Assembly: GCF_021391535.1 (NCBI RefSeq)
Contig: NZ_CP090066.1
Coordinates: 3,299,501-3,363,500 of the forward strand
Length of the DNA: 64,000 nucleotides
Direction of reading: 5' to 3'
Origin: Aurantimonas sp. HBX-1
Lineage (GTDB): Bacteria; Pseudomonadota; Alphaproteobacteria; Rhizobiales; Rhizobiaceae
Numbering within the stretch: the stretch's first letter is position 1; each line of letters opens with the position of its first letter. The notes beneath the pieces are model-generated. The model saw nothing but the letters and a program-made list of their open reading frames with translations, ran no database searches and was not told the DNA's origin. A program made the translations under genes and the position numbers. This document shows, piece after piece, positions 44,600 through 53,551 of this stretch.

Positions 44600-45487
44600 T
44601 CAGATATCGGCGTTGATCGCGTCGCAGGACGCCATGTCGCCGCTCTCGTAGCCGCGCCGGAACCAGGTCTGGCGCTGCTCGGAGGTGCCGTGGGTGAAGC
44701 TGTCCGGCACGACGGTGCCCTGGCTGCGCTCCTGCAGCGTGTCGTCGCCGATCTGCTCGGCGGCGTTCAGCGCCTCGTCAATGTCGCCATCTTCGATATA
44801 GCCGGCCTGGGCGGTGTCGTGCGCCCAGATCCCGGCATAGCAGTCGGCCTGCAGTTCCACCCGCACCGACATCGCATTGGCGTCCGCCTCGCTCATCGAC
44901 TGCCGCGCCTGGTTGAACTCCGGCAGGATGCCGGTGATGTTCTGGATGTGGTGGCCGACCTCGTGCGCGACGACATAGGCCTGGGCGAAGTCGCCCGGCG
45001 CGTTCAGCTGGTTGCGCAGCTGGTCGAAGAAGGTGAGGTCGATATAGAGCCGCTGGTCGGACGGGCAGTAGAACGGTCCGGTCGCCGCACCGGCGAAGCC
45101 GCAGGCCGAGCTGACCTGGCCGTTGAACAGGACGAGCGTCGGCGCCGGATAGGTCTCGCCGGCTTCCTGGAAACGGCGGCCCCAGACGTCCTCGGTGTCG
45201 GCCAGCACGGTGGCGACGAAATCATCGGTGCTGTCGGACGTGCCGGCGACGCCCGGGCCGCTCTGCGTCGTCTGGGTTCCGGTACCGGTGCCGGAATCCA
45301 TGCCGAGCAGGGTCAGCGGGTTGATGCCGAAGCCGATCCACAGGACCAGCGCGACGATGATGATCAGGATCGAGCCGCCGCCGCCGGCGCGGATCGGCAG
45401 GCGCATGCCGCCACCGCCGCCCATGCCGCCTCCGCCGCCGCGCCTGTCCTCGATATTGCTCGACTGCCTGCGCCCGCGCCACTGCAT
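44600..45487 (-). CDS. Neutral zinc metallopeptidase (YpfJ family)
   Basis: A 295-residue membrane-anchored protein with the YpfJ layout: a Gly/Arg-rich N-terminus (NIEDRRGGGGGMGGGGGMR), one membrane helix (residues ~39-58) and an extracytoplasmic domain with HEVGHH (His175, Glu176, His179) and CYAGIWAHD. The family is predicted to be zinc peptidases, but no substrate is known. It is 113 bases from glyQ and 21 bases from the DUF559 gene, so it belongs to the small operon-like run between glyQ and glyS. Confidence 0.88.
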   Translation of the reverse strand: MQWRGRRQSSNIEDRRGGGGGMGGGGGMRLPIRAGGGGSILIIIVALVLWIGFGINPLTLLGMDSGTGTGTQTTQSGPGVAGTSDSTDDFVATVLADTEDVWGRRFQEAGETYPAPTLVLFNGQVSSACGFAGAATGPFYCPSDQRLYIDLTFFDQLRNQLNAPGDFAQAYVVAHEVGHHIQNITGILPEFNQARQSMSEADANAMSVRVELQADCYAGIWAHDTAQAGYIEDGDIDEALNAAEQIGDDTLQERSQGTVVPDSFTHGTSEQRQTWFRRGYESGDMASCDAINADI

Positions 45488-45600
45488 CCGGTCGTTCCTT
45501 TACAAGCGGCGCGCATGCTGATGACGGCGCGCCCGCACTGTCCCTGACGGGCGATATAAAGGTGGAGGCCGAAATTGGTACGGCAGCGGCGGCAGATAGC

Positions 45601-46551
45601 TCAGGCGGCGGCGGAAATCGCCATGGCCCTGCCCGCATCGGTGAGCAGGAACGCTTCACCGCAGGCCTTGGCGAGGTTGCGCACGCGCAGGATGTAGCTC
45701 TGTCGCTCTGTCACCGAGATGACGCCCCGCGCGTCGAGCAGGTTGAAGACGTGGCTCGCCTTGATGCACTGGTCGTAGGCCGGCAGGACGCAGCGATGCA
45801 GGCCGCCCTCGCCCGCCGGCGCGCCGAAGGCCAGCACCGCGCGGCACTCCTTCTCGGCGTCCTCGAAATGGCGCAGCAGCGTCGCGGTATCGGCGACCTC
45901 GAAATTGTAGCGGGAATATTCCTGCTCGGCCTGCAGGAAGACGTCGCCGTAGGTGACCTTCTCGTCGCCGTCGCGGCCGTTGAAGTTGAGGTCGTAGACG
46001 TTGTCGACGTTCTGGACATACATCGCCAGGCGCTCGAGCCCGTAGGTGAGTTCGCCCGCCACCGGCGCGCACTCGATGCCGCAGACCTGCTGGAAATAGG
46101 TGAACTGCGAGACTTCCATGCCGTCGCACCAGCATTCCCAGCCGAGGCCCCACGCGCCGAGCGTCGGGCTCTCCCAGTCGTCCTCGACGAAGCGGATGTC
46201 GTGCAGCAACGGGTCGATGCCGATGGCCTCGAGCGAACCGAGGTAGAGTTCCTGCAGGTTCGACGGGTTCGGCTTCAGGATCACCTGGTACTGGTAGTAA
46301 TGCTGCAGGCGATTGGGGTTCTCGCCGTAGCGTCCGTCCTTCGGCCGGCGAGACGGCTGCACATAGGCGGCGTTCCACGGCTTCGGCCCCAGCGCGCGCA
46401 GCGTCGTGGCGGGATGGAACGTGCCGGCGCCGACTTCCATATCGTAGGGCTGCAGCACCACGCAGCCATAGTCGGCCCAGTAGCGGTGCAGCGTCAGGAT
46501 CAGCGCCTGGAAGGAGCGGCGCGGGTCCATGTGCGGGGGGAGGTCAGACAT
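45601..46551 (-). CDS. glyQ: Glycyl-tRNA synthetase alpha subunit
   Basis: Catalytic-side subunit of the bacterial glycyl-tRNA synthetase. The 316-residue class II domain has the signatures MDPRRSFQALILTLHRYWADYGCVVLQPYDMEVGAGTFHPATTLRALGP, YQYQVILKPNP, DDWESPTLGAWGLGWECWCDGMEVSQFTYFQQVCG and ERLAMYVQ. The ATG at 46551 gives the usual start. glyS lies 2.2 kb further down the same strand, separated by three unrelated genes, rather than directly adjacent as in E. coli. Confidence 0.98.
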   Translation of the reverse strand: MSDLPPHMDPRRSFQALILTLHRYWADYGCVVLQPYDMEVGAGTFHPATTLRALGPKPWNAAYVQPSRRPKDGRYGENPNRLQHYYQYQVILKPNPSNLQELYLGSLEAIGIDPLLHDIRFVEDDWESPTLGAWGLGWECWCDGMEVSQFTYFQQVCGIECAPVAGELTYGLERLAMYVQNVDNVYDLNFNGRDGDEKVTYGDVFLQAEQEYSRYNFEVADTATLLRHFEDAEKECRAVLAFGAPAGEGGLHRCVLPAYDQCIKASHVFNLLDARGVISVTERQSYILRVRNLAKACGEAFLLTDAGRAMAISAAA

Positions 46552-46658
46552 CGGTAACGGGCTTTCCGGAAAGCGGGGCACGCGGCCGCCGATAGCTGGC
46601 GGAGGTGCCATGTCCGGAGCCGCCGGGTCAAGCGGCGCAGCCTGCTGGAGAGGTGGTG

Positions 46659-46681
46659 CCGGGCGGCGCATGGCCGCCCGG
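46659..46681 (-). terminator. GC-rich hairpin after the alcohol dehydrogenase gene
   Basis: A perfect 9-bp stem (CCGGGCGGC and GCCGCCCGG) lies 12 bases beyond the stop codon of the leftward dehydrogenase. There is no U-tract, so it may be a weak or Rho-assisted terminator. Confidence 0.45.
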
Positions 46682-46692
46682 TACCTGGTCGG

Positions 46693-47862
46693 TCAGGGCT
46701 TCAGGACGACCTTGACGCAGCCATCTGCCTTGTCGCGGAAGGTCTTGTAGAGTTCCGGCCCATCCTCGAGCGTGCCGCGATGGGTGATCATCGAGGTGGT
46801 GTCGAACTGGCCTTCCTGGATCCGCACCAGCAGGTCGTCGGCCCATTTGTTGACGTGGGTCTGGCCCATGCGGAAGGTCAGGCCCTTGTTCATCGCCGCA
46901 CCGAACGGGATCTTGTCGATGATCCCGCCGTAGACGCCGGGGACCGAGATGATGCCGGCCGGACGGCAGACATAGATCATCTCGCGCAGCACGTGCGGGC
47001 GGTCGGTCTCGGCCATCACCGCCTGCTTGACGCGGTCGTAGAGGTGCTCGGCCTCGTAGCCGGAATGGGCTTCCATGCCGACCGAGTCGATGCACTTCTC
47101 GGGGCCTTTGCCGCCGGTCAGCTCGTTCAGCCGCTCGACGACGCTCTCCTCCTGGAAGTTGATGGTGATGGCGCCCTTGGCGGCGGCCATGGCGAGTCGC
47201 TCGGGCACCTCGTCGATGACCACGACCTGCTTGGCGCCCATGATCATCGCGCTCTGCATGGCGAACTGGCCGACCGGGCCGGCGCCCCAGATGGCGACCG
47301 TGTCGGTGGGCTCGATGTCGCAATTCGCCGCGGCCTGCCAGCCGGTCGGCAGGATGTCGCCGAGGAACAGCACTTCCTCGTCGCTCATGCCGTTCGGGAT
47401 GACCACCGGGCCGACGTCAGCGTAGGGCACGCGGACATATTCGGCTTGGCCGCCGGAATAGCCGCCGGTGAGGTGCGTGTAGCCGAACAGGCCGGCGCCG
47501 GCGTGGCCGAACATCTTGGCGGCCATGTCGGCGTTGCGGTTCGAGCGCTCGCAGACGGAGAAGTTGCCGCGCTTGCACTGGTCGCATTCGCCGCAGACGA
47601 TGGTGAAGGGCACGACGACCCGGTCGCCAATCTTCAGCTTCTTGTTGTCGCGGCCGACCTCCATGACCTCGCCCATGAACTCATGGCCGACGATGTCGCC
47701 GGATTTCATGCCCGGCATGAAGCCGTCATAGAAATGCAGGTCCGAGCCACAGATGGCGCAGGCGGAAACCTTGATGATGGCGTCGCGCCCGTTCTCGATG
47801 ATCGGGTCGGGGACGGTGTCGCAACGCATGTCGTGCTTGCCGTGCCAGGTTATGGCTTTCAT
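46693..47862 (-). CDS. Zinc-dependent alcohol dehydrogenase family protein
   Basis: A 389-residue MDR-family dehydrogenase. The catalytic zinc residues are Cys38 (CAICGSDLH) and His60-Glu61 (VGHEFMGEV); the structural zinc site is Cys90, Cys93, Cys96 and Cys104 (VCGECDQCKRGNFSVC). The coenzyme loop is VAIWGAGPVGQFAMQSA. The extra length and the GLFGYTHLTGGYSGGQAEYVRVPY segment place it with glutathione-independent formaldehyde dehydrogenase-like enzymes; the substrate is not certain. The start was set to the ATG at 47862 after GGAGA. Confidence 0.92.
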   Translation of the reverse strand: MKAITWHGKHDMRCDTVPDPIIENGRDAIIKVSACAICGSDLHFYDGFMPGMKSGDIVGHEFMGEVMEVGRDNKKLKIGDRVVVPFTIVCGECDQCKRGNFSVCERSNRNADMAAKMFGHAGAGLFGYTHLTGGYSGGQAEYVRVPYADVGPVVIPNGMSDEEVLFLGDILPTGWQAAANCDIEPTDTVAIWGAGPVGQFAMQSAMIMGAKQVVVIDEVPERLAMAAAKGAITINFQEESVVERLNELTGGKGPEKCIDSVGMEAHSGYEAEHLYDRVKQAVMAETDRPHVLREMIYVCRPAGIISVPGVYGGIIDKIPFGAAMNKGLTFRMGQTHVNKWADDLLVRIQEGQFDTTSMITHRGTLEDGPELYKTFRDKADGCVKVVLKP

Positions 47863-48021
47863 GGAGAGTCTCCGGATGACGGGTAAAAGGGGGTGCTGCT
47901 GACCCAACCGGTCACGACGCCCATCGTTCCGTCACCAAATCCGAAGACTGTCCAGCCGGCTATGCGCGAGCGGCCGGCTAATCGCCGGCACCGCGTCGCG
48001 CCAGCCAGCGAATGGCCGGCC

Positions 48022-48216
48022 TCAGTCCTTCTTGATACGGTAGACGCCGTCCTCGCCGCGGACCAGCGTGCCCTGCGCGCCCGTCCGCATCTCCTCCTCG
48101 GAGCGCTTGTTGCGCTCGGCAAGGCGCTGCGCGTCCCGGGTCATCTGCTTGTAGCCGTACCAGGCGGCCGCACCGACAAGGCCGAGAAGTAGAAACTGCG
48201 GCATGTGTTCGACCAT
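48022..48216 (-). CDS. Small single-pass membrane protein, function unknown
   Basis: A 64-residue protein: a membrane helix (MPQFLLLGLVGAAAWYGYKQM) followed by a charged helical part (TRDAQRLAERNKRSEEEM) and a C-terminal TLVRGEDGVYRIKKD. No family name that I trust, but the amphipathic and charged pattern with good codon use supports a real gene; similar small proteins sit beside sppA in other Rhizobiales. The ATG at 48216 or the one four codons later is the likely start. It follows the S49 peptidase gene on the same strand. Confidence 0.65.
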   Translation of the reverse strand: MVEHMPQFLLLGLVGAAAWYGYKQMTRDAQRLAERNKRSEEEMRTGAQGTLVRGEDGVYRIKKD

Positions 48217-48290
48217 CGCTCGAGTGATCCGTGAAATATGCGCAGCCGGGGGCACCTCGGCAAGATGCCATTGCCCCCGGACGGCTCGCC

Positions 48291-49160
48291 TCAGAGGCCG
48301 TAGCGCGCCCAGAGCATGCGCTCTTCCGCCGTGCTGACGAACTCGCCGGTAATGCCGGCGCCGATCGCCGCCATGCCGCCCTGACCGTCGGCATGGACGC
48401 CGGCGGTCTTGCGTCCGAAGAAGCTGCGGCTGCCCTGGATGAGAACCGGCTTCGCGGTCTTGCCGTAGCGCTCGCGCAGGACGCCGCGCAGATCGCCGAG
48501 CCGGTCGACGAGGCCGAGCTCGACGCCGCGCTTGCCGGACCAGAACAGGCCGGAGAAGAGGTCGTCGCTTTCGACAAGCCGCGTGCCGCGACTCTCCTTG
48601 ACGAGCGCAATGAAGGTCTCGTGCACCTCGCGCTGCAGGGTCTTGAGATGATCAATGTCCTCGGGCCGCTCCGGCTGGAAAGGATCGAGGGTCGCCTTGT
48701 TGGTGCCGGCGGTGTGGACGCGGCGCTCGATGCCCAGCTTGCGCAGCGCCTCGACGAAGCCGAACGAGCCCGAGACGACACCGATCGACCCGACGATCGA
48801 GGACGGATCGGCGATGATCTCGTCGCCGGCGCAGGCAATCATGTAGCCGCCGGAAGCCGCCGCATCCTCGACGAAGACCAGGACGCGCTTGTCCCTCTCC
48901 CGGGCGAGGTCGCGGATGCGCTGGTAGATCAGCCGGGACTGCACCGGCGAGCCGCCCGGCGAATTGACGACGATGGCGACGGCCGGCGCACGCTTGTGGG
49001 CGAACGCCTTTTCGAGCAGCGGGGCGGCGGTGGCGAGCGACAGCGCCGGCCGCAGCAGGCCGCCGCTGGCCATGATCGCGCCGGAGAGCCGAACCACAGG
49101 GACGGTCACGGCGTCGGAACGGAAGCGGCGGGGCAGGTATCGCGTCAGGAAATTGGCCAC
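48291..49160 (-). CDS. S49 family signal-peptide peptidase (SppA/SohB-like, short form)
   Basis: A 289-residue serine peptidase of family S49. Conserved parts are IVVNSPGGSPVQSRLIYQRIRDL, the nucleophile region ASGGYMIACAGDEIIADPSSIVGSIGVVSG and the basic stretch VHTAGTNKATLDPFQPERPEDI that holds the general-base lysine. The single domain, about half the size of E. coli SppA, is typical of the short form. The N-terminus (VANFLTRYLPRRFR) has only a weak hydrophobic segment, so membrane attachment may be peripheral. Start set to GTG at 49160; the longer frame has no support. Confidence 0.87.
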   Translation of the reverse strand: MANFLTRYLPRRFRSDAVTVPVVRLSGAIMASGGLLRPALSLATAAPLLEKAFAHKRAPAVAIVVNSPGGSPVQSRLIYQRIRDLARERDKRVLVFVEDAAASGGYMIACAGDEIIADPSSIVGSIGVVSGSFGFVEALRKLGIERRVHTAGTNKATLDPFQPERPEDIDHLKTLQREVHETFIALVKESRGTRLVESDDLFSGLFWSGKRGVELGLVDRLGDLRGVLRERYGKTAKPVLIQGSRSFFGRKTAGVHADGQGGMAAIGAGITGEFVSTAEERMLWARYGL

Positions 49161-49265
49161 GGGAAGCCTTTGCTGCTGGATGAACTGGCTCCGGATGTAA
49201 GCGCGATCGCCGCCGGCGCAACGGACCCGCGGCCCCGGGGGCCGTCGCGGCCCCCACACGGTGCC

Positions 49266-50063
49266 TCAAAAACCCATGGCTATGTCCGCCCGCCCTGCCC
49301 CGACGTCCCGGCCGAACGCGCTTTGCGCACCGTCGGTCTCGTGCAGGAAGCGGCCCGGCAGCAGCGTCAGCGGCGCGCGCGATCCCTTGCGGCCGGAGAG
49401 CAGCAGGCGCACCGCCGGCGCTTCCGGCCGAGGGTGGACGGGCAGGACGTGGAGTCCGCCGAGCCGGCCCTCGCAGGCCAGGAGAGCCGCGGGCAGCGCC
49501 GCCGCCGGCAGAACCGCGACGAATCGCCCGCCGGCGGCGAGCAGCGCCGCGCAGCCCTTGATCCACCTCGCCAGGAATTCCGGATCGGTGGCGGACAGCG
49601 CCTCGGCCCGCAGCGGGTCGGGCGAGGCGCGATGGCCGCCCGGATAGAAGGGCGGGTTGGTCAGCACGAAATCGAAGGCGCCGTCGCCGATGCCCGCCGC
49701 CTCGCGGGCCGGGCGGGGCGCGAGAATGTCGGCCTCGACGACCTGCAGGCGCGGTGCAATGCGCGCGTTGGCGGGCAGCGCCACACTGTCGCGGGCCAGC
49801 CGCGCCATGACCGGGTTCTTCTCGACGAGGGTGACGCTGACGCCGTCGCAGCGGCAGGCCGCGGCGATGCCGACGGCACCGGCGCCGGCGCCGATGTCCG
49901 CGAGCGTGCCGACGGCGTTTGCCGGCACGCTCGCAGCCAGCAACAGCGCGTCGAGACCGGAGCGATAGCCCCGGCCGACCGGCTGCAGCAGCGCGAAGCG
50001 CCCGTCGTAGAAGGCGTCGCACCGGGTTTCCACGACGCCGTCCGGCGCCTCAGGAGAGTTCAT
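49266..50063 (-). CDS. tRNA1(Val) adenine-N6-methyltransferase-like protein (TrmN6 family)
   Basis: A 265-residue N6-adenine methyltransferase. It has an N-terminal segment ALLQPVGRGYRSGLDALLLAASVP, the SAM loop LADIGAGAGAVGIAAACR and the catalytic NPPF in FDFVLTNPPFYPGG, as in E. coli TrmN6 (YfiC), which methylates A37 of tRNA-Val. The target here is inferred. The start overlaps the upstream DUF2007 gene by 14 bases. It is separated by 105 bases from the S49 peptidase gene. Confidence 0.85.
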   Translation of the reverse strand: MNSPEAPDGVVETRCDAFYDGRFALLQPVGRGYRSGLDALLLAASVPANAVGTLADIGAGAGAVGIAAACRCDGVSVTLVEKNPVMARLARDSVALPANARIAPRLQVVEADILAPRPAREAAGIGDGAFDFVLTNPPFYPGGHRASPDPLRAEALSATDPEFLARWIKGCAALLAAGGRFVAVLPAAALPAALLACEGRLGGLHVLPVHPRPEAPAVRLLLSGRKGSRAPLTLLPGRFLHETDGAQSAFGRDVGAGRADIAMGF

Positions 50064-50280
50064 GGCCGAGGTCGGCGTCGCGGAGCAGGCGGCGCGCTTG
50101 GTCGAGCCGCTCCGGGTCCACCAGGATCCGGCGCGGCAAGACCCCGATCGAGCCGTCGAGGATGCTCATGTGGACGTCCGCGACGAAATGCGGGATCTGC
50201 GCGTCCTTGAGCAATGCGTCGACGAAGGATAGGAGAACCGCGTCATTGGAGCGCATGAGTTCCTGCATGTGAGGCACCAT
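50050..50280 (-). CDS. DUF2007 domain protein
   Basis: A ~76-residue protein with ELMRSNDAVLLSFVDALLKDAQIPHFVADVHMSILDGSIGVLPRRILVDPERLDQARRLLRDADL, matching the DUF2007 family of small signalling or regulatory-like domains. The function is unknown. Starts at 50280 (MVPHMQ) or four codons later (MQEL); the ATG at 50268 is also plausible. It lies upstream of the TrmN6-like gene, overlapping it by 14 bases, and is divergent from the ispB gene. Confidence 0.75.
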   Translation of the reverse strand: MVPHMQELMRSNDAVLLSFVDALLKDAQIPHFVADVHMSILDGSIGVLPRRILVDPERLDQARRLLRDADLGHELS

Positions 50281-50497
50281 TTCGAGGCGAGGATCCGGGC
50301 TGGCCGTCAGCGACGGACCGGAAGTCGCTTGTGGCGCCCTAGGTGGAGGCACTGATGGCCTTATGGCAAGTCGTGCCGGACAGGACGCCGTCAAAGGGTT
50401 CAAGCGCGCGGTCTTTCTATCGGCGACGAATACGCCATCTTAGGCTCGCGACCCTGGCAGTGTGCGCTGCGGCCGCTGAGGAAACCATCGGAGTAAC

Positions 50498-51514
50498 ATG
50501 GTGAGCTTGGCCATCCCCGTCGGACGGATCGACACCCGCGCCTCGATCGAACCGCTGCTTGCCGTGAGCGGGCCGGACATGACGCGCGTCAACGAGCTGA
50601 TCCTGGCCATGGCCGGGTCGAATGTCGAGCTGATCCCCGAAATCGCCGAGCACCTGATCTCCTCGGGTGGCAAGCGGCTGCGCCCGATGCTGACCATCGC
50701 ATCCGCCCTGGCGCACGGCTACACGGGCGACGCCCACGTGAAGCTCGCGGCCAGCGTCGAGTTTATGCACACGGCGACGCTGCTCCACGACGACGTCGTC
50801 GACGAGAGCGACCTGCGGCGCGGCAAGAAGACGGCCCGGACGATCTGGGGCAACCAGGCGAGCGTGCTGGTCGGCGACTTCCTGCTCGGCCAGGCCTTCA
50901 AGATGATGGTTGAGGTCGGCTCGCTCACCGCGCTCGACATTCTCTCCAGCGCCTCGGCGGTGATCGCCGAAGGCGAGGTCTGGCAGCTTTCGGCCGCCAA
51001 GCACATGACCACCAGCGAGGCCGACTACATGGCCGTGGTCGATGCCAAGACGGCGGCGCTGTTCGCCGCCGCCGCAGAGGTGGGTCCGGTGGTCGCCGGC
51101 GCCGGCGATGCCGAACGGCTGGCGATGCGCAATTACGGCCGTAGCCTCGGCCTCGCCTTCCAGCTGGTCGACGACGTGCTCGATTACGGCGGCTCCTCGG
51201 CCGACCTCGGCAAGAACACCGGCGACGACTTCCGCGAGGGCAAGATCACGCTGCCGGTCATCCTCGCCCATGCCGCCGGCAACGAGGAGGAGAAGGCGTT
51301 CTGGCGCGAGGCGATGGAGCACGGCCGCAACGACGACGAGGCGCTGATGCGCGCCCAGTCGCTGCTGCATCGGCACGGGGCGCTGGAAGCCACGATCGCG
51401 CGCGCCCGCAGCCACGGCGAGGCCGCCTATGCGGCGGCTTCCACACTGCCGCGCTCGCCGAGCCGGGACGCGCTGCTCGGCGTCGTCGAGTTCTGCATCG
51501 ACCGGGTCAACTGA
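50498..51514 (+). CDS. ispB: Polyprenyl diphosphate synthase (octaprenyl/decaprenyl type, IspB)
   Basis: Makes the long all-trans prenyl diphosphate side chain of ubiquinone by adding IPP units. The 338-residue protein has the first aspartate-rich motif at 98-102 (HDDVVDESD, with RRGKKTART following), the GGKRLRPMLTIASA segment and the second motif QLVDDVLDY, all as in the trans-isoprenyl synthases. The chain length (C40 or C50) cannot be read from sequence. It supplies UbiA. Start set to the ATG at 50498. The stop is 178 bases before the TPR gene. Confidence 0.93.
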   Translation: MVSLAIPVGRIDTRASIEPLLAVSGPDMTRVNELILAMAGSNVELIPEIAEHLISSGGKRLRPMLTIASALAHGYTGDAHVKLAASVEFMHTATLLHDDVVDESDLRRGKKTARTIWGNQASVLVGDFLLGQAFKMMVEVGSLTALDILSSASAVIAEGEVWQLSAAKHMTTSEADYMAVVDAKTAALFAAAAEVGPVVAGAGDAERLAMRNYGRSLGLAFQLVDDVLDYGGSSADLGKNTGDDFREGKITLPVILAHAAGNEEEKAFWREAMEHGRNDDEALMRAQSLLHRHGALEATIARARSHGEAAYAAASTLPRSPSRDALLGVVEFCIDRVN

Positions 51515-51692
51515 TCGTGTAGCGCCGGAAAAACCCAGTCGCATTCCCGACAATCTCTCGGCGCAACAAGGGCGAGCCCTTGCAAAATGGGGCGGCTTGA
51601 CATCACCTCGGCGAATCGTCCGGCCAGCCGGTGCGACTTGGCGGAGCGTCGAGCGCGGCCATTGGCCGAAGCCGCCCGGAAGAGGATTTCAC

Positions 51693-53534
51693 GTGCAGAC
51701 AACGCGCCTTCTCTCGCTGCTGACCGCCGCCCTCGTCCTGTCGGGCAGCCCGCTCAGCGCCCTGGCCGCCGGACCGACGAGCGAGCCGCCGGCCGCGGTC
51801 GGCGTGCGCGCACAGTCGCTGTCCGGCGCCTATCTGGCCGCCAAGGCGGCGCAGCTCGAGGGCGATCTCGAGGCCGCCAGCGACTTCTACAGCCAGGCGC
51901 TGGCGATCGATCCCGATTCCGACCTTCTGCAGCAGGACGCGATGTTCGCGTTCTTCGCCGACGGCCGGTTCGAGGAAGGCATCGATCTCGCGGCCAAGCT
52001 GCGGGACACGCCGGAAGCCAGCAAGGTCGCGCGCATCACCCTCGGCGTCGATGCGCTCCGCAAGGGCGACTACGACAAGGCGATCACCGAGCTCGACATC
52101 GTCAATCCGAGCGACCTCGACGCGCTGCTTCTGGGTCATCTGACCGCTTGGGCGGAACTCGGCGCCGGCCGCGTCGACGCCGCCCTCTCGCGCATCGACG
52201 AGCTCGACAGCGTGCCGTGGTACGCGATCTTCAACGCCTACGAGAAGGGGCTGCTCGCCGAGGTGGCGGGACGCGTCGACGTCGCGCGGCGCGCCTACAG
52301 CCAGGTGGTCGACGACCAGGAACTCGCCCGCACCTCCCCGGACGCCTATCTCGCGGCGGCCGAGGCGCTGGCGCGGCTGGAGATGCGGGCCGACGACAGC
52401 AAGGCGGCGCTGGCGGCGGTCGACAAGGGCCTCGAGCTGGTGGGCAGCTACGATCCGCTGCTGCACCTGCGCCAGCGTATCGAAAAGGGCGAGACCATCG
52501 AGCCGGCGGTCGCCGACGTTCAGGATGGCGCGGCGGAGACGCTGTACATTCTTGGCCAGGCGATCAACCGCGGCGACGGGCAGCAGGTGGCGCTGCTCTA
52601 CTTCCAGCTGGCGCGGGCGATCGAGCCCCGTAGCCCGGCGCTCCTGACCGCGCTCGCCGGCATCGCCGAGCGCTCCGAGCGCCTCGACCTCGCCATCTCC
52701 TACTATCAGGAAATCCCCGAGAGCTCGGCCTATCGGCGCACCGCCGAGCTGCAGATCGGCCTCGACCTCTGGTATGCCGAGCGCAAGGAAGAGGCGAAGG
52801 AGCACCTGCGCCGCGCCGTCCGCGACTATCCCGACGACGTTCAGGCCCACTCCGCGCTCGCCGATGTCTTGTCCGCGGACAAGGACTATGCCGGCGCCGC
52901 CGAATCGCTCGACCAGGCGATACGGCTGGCGGAAGCCGAGGATTCCGCCGGCTGGAACCTCTATTACCAGCGCGGCATCGCGCACGAGCGGCTGAAGCAG
53001 TGGGACAAGGCCGAGCCGGACTTCCGCAAGGCGCTGGAGCTGTCGCCGAACCAGCCGGCGGTGCTGAACTATCTCGGCTATTCCTGGGTCGACATGAACC
53101 GGAACCTCGAAGAGGGGCTGGACATGATCAAGAAGGCGGTGACCCTTCGGCCCAACGACGGCTACATCATCGACTCGCTCGGCTGGGCCTATTACCGGCT
53201 CGGACGCTACCAGGATGCGGTCGACGAGCTGGAACGCGCGGTGCTGATCACGCCGATGGACCCGACCATCAACGACCATCTGGGCGATGCCTACTGGCAT
53301 GTCGGCCGCAAGCGCGAGGCCGAGTTCCAGTGGGAGCGGGCGCTGAACGGCGAGCCGGCGCCCGAGCCCGAGGTGGTCGAGGCCATCAAGGTGAAGCTCG
53401 AGAAGGGGCTGCAGCCGGAGACCGACGAGGGCGGCTCGGCGGACGGCAAGGCCGCGCCGGCGGCGGATGCGGCCGAGACCGGCGGGCCGCGCGCCAATGC
53501 CGCGCCGCCGGAGACCGGCACCAAGGCCGACTGA
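51693..53534 (+). CDS. Exported TPR-repeat protein
   Basis: A 613-residue protein with a signal peptide (MQTTRLLSLLTAALVLSGSPLSALAAG) and at least eight tetratricopeptide repeats: AAKAAQLEGDLEAASDFYSQALAIDPDSDLL, ALLYFQLARAIEPRSPALLTALAGIAERSERLDLAISYY and GWAYYRLGRYQDAVDELERAVLITPMDPTINDHLGDAYW are clear units. A disordered Ala/Glu/Pro-rich tail follows. TPR proteins of this kind act in the periplasm or outer membrane as scaffolds; the partner is unknown. GTG at 51693 is the only start giving the signal peptide. ispE follows after 17 bases. Confidence 0.88.
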   Translation: MQTTRLLSLLTAALVLSGSPLSALAAGPTSEPPAAVGVRAQSLSGAYLAAKAAQLEGDLEAASDFYSQALAIDPDSDLLQQDAMFAFFADGRFEEGIDLAAKLRDTPEASKVARITLGVDALRKGDYDKAITELDIVNPSDLDALLLGHLTAWAELGAGRVDAALSRIDELDSVPWYAIFNAYEKGLLAEVAGRVDVARRAYSQVVDDQELARTSPDAYLAAAEALARLEMRADDSKAALAAVDKGLELVGSYDPLLHLRQRIEKGETIEPAVADVQDGAAETLYILGQAINRGDGQQVALLYFQLARAIEPRSPALLTALAGIAERSERLDLAISYYQEIPESSAYRRTAELQIGLDLWYAERKEEAKEHLRRAVRDYPDDVQAHSALADVLSADKDYAGAAESLDQAIRLAEAEDSAGWNLYYQRGIAHERLKQWDKAEPDFRKALELSPNQPAVLNYLGYSWVDMNRNLEEGLDMIKKAVTLRPNDGYIIDSLGWAYYRLGRYQDAVDELERAVLITPMDPTINDHLGDAYWHVGRKREAEFQWERALNGEPAPEPEVVEAIKVKLEKGLQPETDEGGSADGKAAPAADAAETGGPRANAAPPETGTKAD

Positions 53535-53551
53535 CGCTCCGGGCGCCAGCC

